A stretch of 64,000 nt of DNA, taken from NCBI GenBank assembly GCA_032871835.1, contig CM065299.1, positions 44,714,706 through 44,778,705 of the forward strand. Reading direction: 5' to 3'. Within the stretch, counting starts at the first letter, position 1. Each line of letters opens with the position of its first letter. The translations under genes were made by a program, and so were the position numbers. This DNA comes from Dipteronia dyeriana. Taxonomy: Eukaryota > Streptophyta > Magnoliopsida > Sapindales > Sapindaceae. The notes under the pieces were generated by a model, which searched no databases, was not told the DNA's origin, and worked only from the letters and a program-made list of their open reading frames with translations. Shown here one piece after another: positions 57,227 to 64,000 of the stretch.

Positions 57227-57231
57227 CTTCA
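57227..57231. repeat. Right target-site duplication of element A (CTTCA)
   Basis: Identical to 36009-36013. It fixes the outer end of A although the LTR terminus itself has drifted. Confidence 0.9.
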
Positions 57232-58779
57232 TTCCTCTAAAATTGATTAAGTTATTCATGCTAGCCCCAACCCAGTATTTATCAACTATTTCCTCTTTAA
57301 TATTTCTGGGTTCAATTTGAGATGTGTAGCAAGCAAGCATATGAAATTTGGTTAGCTAGCTTTCTTATATTTCTAACCCCTTCATTCAAATCACCTATAA
57401 TGTCTTTTTGATTGTGTATGTTTCTAAGCCAAGAGGTAGAATTCTCAACATTATGAACATTTTATTGTGTATCATTCAAAACATTTTCTACCCCTTGACT
57501 TTCTTCTTTAACACAAATATCATTATCATTATCATGACTAGACTTACTAGGTGAATCATCACTAGTATCATATTTAGTGTCGTCATTAGGTGTTTTAGTG
57601 TCATTTAAAAGATTTTCTTTAGGTTCATTAACACTATGATCACCACACATATCAAACATGCTAAGATCATCTATTTTCACATTAATTGATTCCATAATAG
57701 TCTTGGTTTTCAAGTTAAAAACTGTATAAGCAAGACTATTATTAGCATACCCAAGAAAGAGACCAACATAACTTTTAGCATCAAATTTTCCTAAGTGATC
57801 TCTATCATTCAAAATATAATTCTTACATCCAAAGGTTTGAAAGTAACTCACATCGGGCTTCTTTCCCTTTCAAAGCTCATAGGAGGAATGTTTTGTGCCG
57901 AACCCCCTAAGGACTTTGTTCGAAATATAGCAAGTGGTATTGACCGCTTCAGCCCAAAGGTTCCTAAGGACTTTCTTGCTATTGAGCATAACTCTAGACA
58001 TCTCTTGCAAGACGCGGTTCTTCCTCTCAACAACACCATTTTGTTGAGAAGTTCTAGGAGCTAAAATTTCATGAGAAATCCCTAAGTCATCACAAAATTT
58101 ACTAAATTTTGTATTTTAAAACTCACTCCCATGATCACTCCTAATGCGACATATTTTTAATTCAAAGACCTTTTTCATTTTGAACTTGATTACAAAATTT
58201 CTAAAAGTAACCAAAAGCTTCGGTCTTGTCTCTAAAAAAAAAAACCCTTACAAACCGAGAAAATTAAAAAACACATACAAAAATGTATTTCTTACCATTT
58301 ATGCTTTAGGTTTGGATTGGTCTCATTAGGACTATATGCACAAGTTCACAGGGCTTATTGGTAGCTATTTAAGTGTTCTTTTTAAGAGACACTTTGGTTT
58401 GTTTACCTAATTGACAAGGTTCACAAACACCATTAAGCTCTTTACCAAGACTAGGTAGACCTCTAACAATGCCATACTTTTCTAGCTTCTTTAAATTTTT
58501 AATGTTCATGTGATCCAATCTTTGATGCCACAAATCAAGCTTGTTACACTCACATGCTATATTACAAGTTAAAGAATCTATCTCTAGACAATAACAGTTA
58601 TCCAAAGATCTTTTGACTTCTAAAACAACTTTGTCCTTTTTATCATTTATTGTGCACACATCCTTATTAAAGCTAACCTCTTCAAAGATTTTACACAAAT
58701 GGATTACACTTATTAGGTTGGCTTGTATACCATCCACATACAAGGTATTTTTAAGTTTAGGCAATCCAGGAATGCAATT
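57227..58779 (-). pseudogene. Pre-integrase, integrase and linker of C
   Basis: Minus strand. Pre-integrase open at 58764-58369: LPKLKNTLYVDGIQANLISV, LDLWHQRLDHMNIKNLKKL (the second His of HHCC kept, LGH changed to LDH), CEPCQLGKQTK. The integrase core (58350-58060) is broken by stops and an A-run. The C-terminal half is recognisable at 58050-57462: RVLQEMSRVMLN, LWAEAVNTTCYI, VSYFQTFGCKNYILNDRDHLG, LFLGYANNSLAYTVFN. An acidic Asn/Asp linker (57620-57480) follows, and IEPRNIKEE near 57320 leads to the RT start, where A inserted. Confidence 0.8.
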
Positions 58780-59662
58780 TGTTGACGTCTATTTCTTGAT
58801 GGTCAAGAAAGTCAACATCGCTGGATTCGATTATGACCTATTAAAAGAGAAAGAGAAAGAGAATGTAGTTAATATTGTTATGGCATGATTATACGTGGTA
58901 AAACTTTGGTGACTGGAGATATATCCACGGGTGGTTGAATACACAACCAAGCCAAATCCACTATTGAATGATAAACGACACCACTTGATCTCTCTTGCCT
59001 CCATTTTATGGTGATTTCTTTCTATTCTCTTTTCCGTGTGTTCTTCTTCTTGTTCTACAGTGAGATTATGGGTCTATTTATATGTGTATAGAACCCTAAT
59101 CCTCATTACATATAAGGTGTGGTGATGGTGTTTAATTAGGACTGGTTGCTTGTTGAGGTCATCTTTGTCTTCTTTCCTGTTTCTGAAATCTTATGGATTG
59201 AAACTGAATCTTAATGGGATTCTTGTTGCACAATCCATTTAGGACTTATTTCTTAATCGTTGTGCAATCTTTTAGAAAAGTAGAGTTATTGCTTGATTTG
59301 GACTCGTTTCCTATTTGGTGTTTTATCCTTCTAGAAACTTTTAAGTTCTTTCCTTCTCTGATATTGAGGAGTGAAATAAGGATGTTTTCGTATTGGAGTG
59401 TGATTTTAGTTCCTTCTTTAGCTCATTTACTTATGTGGATCACATGTTTTTTGACAATTTTCTTACTCGGGCTTCACATGGTGTCACGAGTAAAGCTAGA
59501 TGTGCCGAGTATTTGTACTCGGCCTTACTCGTGTTCTCGTGTCTGGACGATACCACCGATGGTGTTTTTCAGATGCCAGCCTGGATGCTTATCTGGTAAT
59601 CTTCTTAGGAGGCTGTCTTATCTGTCAGTGACGTGTATATTTAAGAAAATATACATATAACA
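58780..59662 (-). repeat. 3' LTR of K
   Basis: 883 bp. Minus strand: TGTTATATGTATATTTTC ... AAATAGACGTCAACA. It has a TATA-like box in the right orientation (TATAAATA on the minus strand, 59082-59075). Similarity to C stops exactly at 58779. Its single occurrence in the window means the ends rest on TG/CA, the adjacent PPT and the C boundary. The plus-strand frame at 59214-59660 (148 codons) lies wholly inside it and looks accidental. Confidence 0.6.
59075..59082 (-). promoter_or_regulatory. TATA-like box in the K LTR
   Basis: TATAAATA on the minus strand about 580 bp into the LTR, followed by GACCC and a pyrimidine-rich stretch. Confidence 0.4.
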
Positions 59663-59678
59663 ATACCCCCTTAAAATA
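59663..59678 (-). promoter_or_regulatory. Polypurine tract of K
   Basis: Minus strand ATTTTAAGGGGGTAT directly before TGTTATATG. Confidence 0.65.
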
Positions 59679-60228
59679 CTTTTACCGAGTAGAATTCAAT
59701 TTGGCGAAAGTATTTTAATCACTGTACCTCCAAATGTGTTTTTGTCATTTCCTTCATTAACGCCTCATCAATGCAGGAATAATAAATCTTAATCAATACA
59801 CAACATTTATGACTTGTCTTAATGGCAACCATGTATGTGTAATTTGTCTCTTCACGTGAAATCCCTATGATTGTGACATTCTGAAATTATGACGGCTTGA
59901 TCTATTCACATCACGACACATGTCCTTCTATCGTTTGGTATATCTATTGGAATTTATGAGATACAACCTGTTGATTATCCGATACGCCGCTTATGTCATC
60001 GAACAACCCTTTTTTTAATCTTCCCGCCTTTCCAAACCCTAGGGTTTCGAGTCTTTGACCATTGAGTGACTTTTTTAGACTGACGAGGCAATTTCCTCGC
60101 TATCCTTACAAAAGGAAAAGCATCTAGGCTTGCTTCTATCTTATTGTTCACTTACGTACAGATCCATTCTTTGCTCTTTGTTGAAGCTCTTCTCCAGTTT
60201 CCTGTGTTTGCTTTAAAGGTCAGTTTCC
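59679..60228 (+). promoter_or_regulatory. Putative promoter and 5' leader of the antisense gene
   Basis: Between the PPT of K and the gene ATG. Contains the palindrome AAACCCTAGGGTTT (60034-60047), a double telo-box that plant promoters of growth-related genes carry, then pyrimidine-rich leader sequence (CTTCTCCAGTTTCC) just before the ATG at 60229. It looks like an ordinary plant gene start and not an element leader. Confidence 0.45.
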
Positions 60229-63200
60229 ATGGATCCTATTGCACGACATCGTCTTTTTGTTATGGCTTTTGATGCGCTTGAGCGTGGAGATACTTATTTA
60301 GTTTCTTGTATTCATAAATTATTGGGGGAATCCCCCCTAACCAGCCTTATTTTTTAAATGTTGATGTTTCTAGGCTTTTTCCTGGTGTTCCTTCTAGCCC
60401 TAGCTCTAAGACTTCCTCCAGTTCTGAGCCTTCCATTTATGATCATCACAGGGTACCTTTACAATCTAGGATGGGAAAGCATCAAAGTGGTCACACTGTT
60501 TGCAGACATATTCCAGGCGACATTCATATTGTGAGGCAAGTGGTTAACGAGAACGACGTTGAAGAAGAATACTATGCCTCGCGAATTCTCTTCTCTCTTG
60601 ATCATTCGAGTGCTTACGTTGCTGAACCGAATATGGTCAGGGATACAAAAATCTAGAAATATAAAGCTCGGTTTCACCTAGATGATTCCATTTTGATGAC
60701 ACCTGCTGGTAATGGGGCCGCGTTGAATTCTCTTCCGGGTATGGTGGCAATTTATGGGTCTATGCTTAGCTACAGGATGACTCTTCCCCTTCAACCCTTT
60801 ATTACATGGTTCCTAGCTGAGGTAGGGATCGCTCCGGCCCAGCTTTCCCTAAATAACTAAAGGATTTTAATATGAATGTTGCACATATGGAGCCAGATGA
60901 ATTTGTTGTTGTCTTCTCCTCGTGAAATAAGGCATTTTCATACTCTTAAGCAGTTTGGTCAGACTGGGACATGTTTTCTTCTATCAAACCAATCGGATAG
61001 TTGAATTCTTGAGGGAGTGAAGGTGAACCGGGGGGTGTCGAAACTTCTCAAGATATCAAGAAGAAGGGTTTTATATGGGGTTCTCCTATTTTAAACAAAT
61101 ACTGGAAAAACCGTTGTTTTTTTTGTATGAGGGAATTGGGGGAGTCAAGTTGAGCTTTTGGTGGCTCAAGCTCGGGAGGTGCTGAAGGTTCCTCGGTATT
61201 TTTACTCTCCTGATCGCTGGAACAAAACGTGGTATATTTTCACTGAAGTTAAGTTGTCTTACCTTGCTCTGGCGGCCGTGCGCACTTTGGAGAAACGTAG
61301 TAATTCCTACCTTTTAGGTAGGAGAAAATGAAAAACCTTGGCTTTTTTACTCAGATTTCTGCTTGTCGCAGAAGGTGTAAGTACTAACTCTCCTGTTTTA
61401 CTTTTATTCTGACGCTTTTACTATTTCTGCCTTTCAACCCCTTGACCATTTTAGATTTTTTTAGTATACGATATGGACATCGTCTGTGATGCCTAGGCTC
61501 TCCAGATAAAGGTGGTTATTCAGGTGAACCAAAATGAGGCTTCTTGTCAAAGGAGAGATGGGATTGCTTTATCTGATGATGAATATGATAAGAATCCTAA
61601 GGAGGCAGTCGAACAGGTTATTAAATATGGCCCTGAGGAGGTTGACCAACCGACTAAGGAGTAATCAAGTGGCCTGAGTGATCCCATTAGACCTGATAAT
61701 GACCAATGAATGTCTGAGGATGAGGGCAGGCAAGAAAGGCATCCTGTTGGTGTAGCGTCTGAGGGGCCTAGTTCCCCCGCTGATGGGGTACTAGCTGAGC
61801 GGTTTATTGATAAGGGTGAGGAAGGAATTACGGAACCCCTTACTGAACAGGTTGATCCTGCTGTTTTTAGTTTTTTCGAGCACTTTCAAGATATAACGGA
61901 AGACCAGGAAGATCCTGCAATTGATCTTGGTTTCTACCGTACTCGGGCTGAAAAAAAAGGCACCTCATTCTCCTACTCGACCTCTTCCAAAAGTTCCAAG
62001 AGTGGTGTCATTCATTTAATCGAGTGATGAAGATGCTGATGATAGAGATTCCTTGAGTGCTCAGATGGAGAACTCTCCGGGAGAGGGGGAGAATGCTCGA
62101 GAGAGTTTAAACAGAGAGATTTACTTGCCTCCCAATGTTAAAGCTACAGACACAAGATTCTTAAAACATCCTATGAGTCTTTCCCCTCATGAGGTGCTGA
62201 AGAACATGTCCTCCAACCGAGCATTTATTGGTGATGACCATTGGAGCCACTTCAAGAATGGTTCCCCTATAGAGTGCCTTCATAATATTTTCAATAGTCC
62301 AACCTACGTAAGTATTCTAAACTGAACTTTGCATTATAGAGCCTTAATTCGGGCATCTTTAACCTACTTCCTTACAGGTGGTTGCTGAGTTTGCTGAGGC
62401 TATTCAGACACAACAACTCCAAGATGATGGGATAAGGTGTCTGAAAGCTCAGTTGAAGGAGAGTGAGGATAACCGTGCTCAGATAGAGGTGGCCTGTCAA
62501 AAGAAGGCGAGTTTTACCTAAGAGTTCACCGCTCACTATTTGGCAAAGAAGATGGAGGTCAGTGAGAGGACCTCTGCCATGGAGGAGAAAGCTAAATCAT
62601 TACAATACTTGCTCTTCGTTGCCCGGGAATCAATGCTTTGGGCTGAACAAGAGGCCAAGGAAGTGAAGTCAACCTATGAGGGCAAAATTAAAGATCTTAA
62701 GCGCCAAGCTCTGATTACTGAATCTCTCTCGAAGGAGGCCAGACCAGAACTTGAAGTTCAAGGGGTTGATCATTTTAAAAGGTCCCCATCTTATGATGCC
62801 TTACTCATTTGGGAGTTTCAGCGGGGGTTGGTTTCAGCTGATGAGTTCTTCAAGGTAAAAAATCAGGCTACTAACAAGGCTTGAGCTAATTGGAAATTAT
62901 CAATCAAAAACCATTTAGACCGGTCCTTGGAATCTCTTCGGACTTAGATGAGGGAGTGGAGGGCTTATTGTTGTAGCATAGGTAAAGAACCCCATCTTAC
63001 TTACTTAGAGGTCCTAACCGAGCATTCTCTTTCAACTTTTTATGCCAACCAGGGAGCCGGTGTGGACGGGTCGGAGCCCGAGGTTGGATCAGTCTCCAGA
63101 GTGGATTATAGTACTTGGATGGATGAACTGATTGACACAATCGTTTGGCCTTCGAACCAAAGTCTTCTCCGTGAATATGAAATGGTGCCTAATCCGAGTA

Positions 63201-63256
63201 TTGGCAAGAACTCGAAATCCTCAGCTCTGCCTTACATGAACTTGATGAACTTGTAA
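60229..63256 (+). pseudogene. Antisense accessory gene of K, Transposase_28-like, decayed
   Basis: ATG 60229: MDPIARHRLFVMAFDALERG. A frameshift at the G/C run near 60330 is followed by VDVSRLFPGVPSS. A conserved block NSLPGMVAIYGSMLSYRM, then LPLQPFITWFLAEVGIAP (about 60729-60850), resembles the N-terminal part of the Pfam family 'putative gypsy type transposon' (Transposase_28); recognised by memory, not searched. Then more frameshifts, YFYSPDRWNKTWY (about 61198), an intron-like break near 61377-61460, an acidic Ser/Asp-rich middle (61490-62110, SSDEDADDRDS), a clear intron 62308-62377, and a coiled-coil-like region (LKAQLKESEDNRAQIE; 62378-62880). Stops at 62519, 62882 and 62945 precede the last frame to 63256. 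Role unknown; the relative in Grande is reported as a nuclear protein. Confidence 0.55.
62308..62377 (+). other. Spliceosomal intron in the antisense gene
   Basis: 70 nt, GTAAGTATTC at the donor and TACTTCCTTACAG at the acceptor, phase 0. Removing it joins NSPTY to VVAEFAEAIQTQQ in one frame. Good sites on the plus strand support the gene being transcribed opposite to K. Confidence 0.7.
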
Positions 63257-64000
63257 AAATTCATTGTTAATAAATTTCCCTATTTGCATGATTGCTCTTA
63301 GCTGTGAATTTCCTATGAATATTCTGAACTGGGTAATGCAAACCTAGGTCTACTCAAAAAATGCCAAGTATCTTATTAACTGGCTAATGTCGTTATCTAA
63401 GCAATTTAATTTTAAATGCCAATTGTCTTATTAACTGGCTAGTATCATTGCCCGAGTAACTTCGTTACAATTTTTAAATGCCAAGTATCTTATTAAATGG
63501 ATAATAATGTTAACCGAGTAATTTTGAAATAAAGCCAAGTAAATTTGTACTTGAATTCCATACTCGGTTGCTACCCAAACGTTGCATCGAGGAACGCCAT
63601 GATCATACATTTTAGATACTTGCGCATGTCATTGAGGACGTCTCCTAGTTTTGTCTACATAAGGGTTTGCTGAGTCATTAAGCTCTGAGTTTCTTAACAC
63701 AGCTACGCAACTCACCGGGATTTACCAGACAACGCTGCGAGCCTTTTTCCAGAATCTAGGCATCGGGTTTACCTTTTGGCTAAGGTCTTGGTTAACCTTG
63801 CTTGGCTGGAAAGCTCTTTCTAGCTTCTCCGTCCATTCAGGATTTTTACAAAATTAATAGCCCTGAGCATTTTATTGTATGTGTCAATTTTTTACTCATA
63901 TGTTTTTATTATCATATGCTTATATTTCTGGGAATCCCGTGTCGGGTTTTTATTTACAATACTGCAAAACTAACAAAATATGAAAATTCCTCAAAGGATT
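63257..64000 (+). other. Region after the antisense gene, no gene seen
   Basis: AT-rich. Contains a three-copy repeat (63361-63531), then unique sequence without a coding frame. It should belong to the internal part of K between the antisense gene and pol. Confidence 0.4.
63361..63531 (+). repeat. Three tandem copies of a 55-62 bp unit
   Basis: Units start ATGCCAA(G/T)T(A/G)TCTTATTAA at 63361, 63416 and 63478, each followed by TGGxTAxTxxxxTTxxC and (G/C)xGTAA. Just downstream of the stop of the antisense gene. Confidence 0.8.

Larger units (their letters stand above)
31311..58779 (-). mobile_element. Sire-like Ty1/copia element C, interrupted by element A
   Basis: Minus strand. Right part 58779-57227 (pre-integrase, integrase, linker), then element A with flanking CTTCA, then left part 36008-34560 (RT, RNase H), about 1.4 kb untranslated region, PPT, 3' LTR 33150-31311. 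Joining the flanks of A puts the linker LNNLIN-like/VW region and SLVPMPKDINEIGAKW in order, as in intact relatives. The 5' end (gag, PBS, 5' LTR) is missing: the sequence stops at 58779, where the LTR of element K begins. Confidence 0.85.
58780..64000 (-). mobile_element. Ty3/gypsy Tat-like element K, 3' end with antisense gene
   Basis: Seen: an LTR-like unit with TGTTATATG ... GTCAACA ends (minus strand, 59662-58780), directly preceded on that strand by a purine tract (59678-59663). A spliced gene on the opposite strand follows, then AT-rich sequence to the window end. An antisense accessory gene between pol and the 3' LTR is described for Tat-lineage elements such as maize Grande (established knowledge). 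Pol of K would lie to the right of 64000, so class is inferred. K splits element C in its pre-integrase region. Confidence 0.6.

Noticed and set aside
59214..59660. 148-codon plus-strand frame
   Set aside because: Lies entirely in the K LTR, with Leu/Phe/Ser-rich composition from a T-rich strand. No domain seen and no start context.
1..64000. Ordinary host protein-coding genes
   Set aside because: Every frame with protein character traces to gag, pol or the antisense accessory gene. Nothing matches a host family I recognise.

Overview
The window is plant nuclear DNA, most likely from a eudicot. It is AT-rich, and I found no host gene that I can support. Almost every base can be assigned to LTR retrotransposons of the Ty3/gypsy and Ty1/copia groups, most broken by stops, frameshifts, deletions and later insertions. 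I saw no tRNA, rRNA or CRISPR array and no bacterial features. Species cannot be told from the sequence alone. Lineage names (Athila-like, Sire/Maximus-like, Tat-like) are inferences from protein motifs and layout, not search results.

Left part, plus strand (1-25408). A 5'-cut gypsy element (1-7633: gag, protease, integrase, 3' LTR; reverse transcriptase and RNase H deleted) sits inside the 5' LTR of a copia element called A2 here (7634-24378). A2 is split by a solo LTR (G, 11229-20928), and G is split by a complete but dead copia element E (13792-20906, both LTRs, PBS, gag, integrase, RT, RNase H, PPT). After A2 comes a short piece of a Sire-like copia element (H, 24379-25408).

Middle and right, mostly minus strand (25409-58779). 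Two Sire-like copia elements lie head to tail: D (25409-31310) and C (31311-58779). C is interrupted by copia element A (36014-57226, same family as A2) with a perfect 5-bp duplication CTTCA. A is interrupted by plus-strand copia element B1 (39421-51413, same family as E). The 5' LTR of B1 holds two further insertions: a minus-strand solo LTR (40871-43288, duplication TTTCC) and a collapsed mini-element (43397-45363, duplication GTTCA). This gives a nest of at least four levels (C, A, B1, the two insertions). It is six if D interrupts H and C interrupts D, as the order suggests.

Right end (58780-64000). A 3' LTR and polypurine tract on the minus strand (58780-59678) mark a further gypsy element, K, inserted in C and running out of the window. 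Inside K, on the opposite strand, is a degenerate spliced gene (60229-63256) resembling the plant 'putative gypsy type transposon' (Transposase_28) family. It has its own gene-like leader and a telo-box palindrome upstream. This matches the antisense accessory gene known from some Tat-lineage elements such as maize Grande, and is the most interesting unit here. Other points of interest: family-wide lesions shared by independent copies (A and A2 lack a zinc knuckle in gag and carry Asn for the first integrase Asp; E and B1 lack the protease motif), paired hairpins with 9-nt loops in Sire-like LTRs, and a GC-rich leader block with an antisense open frame in both E and B1.
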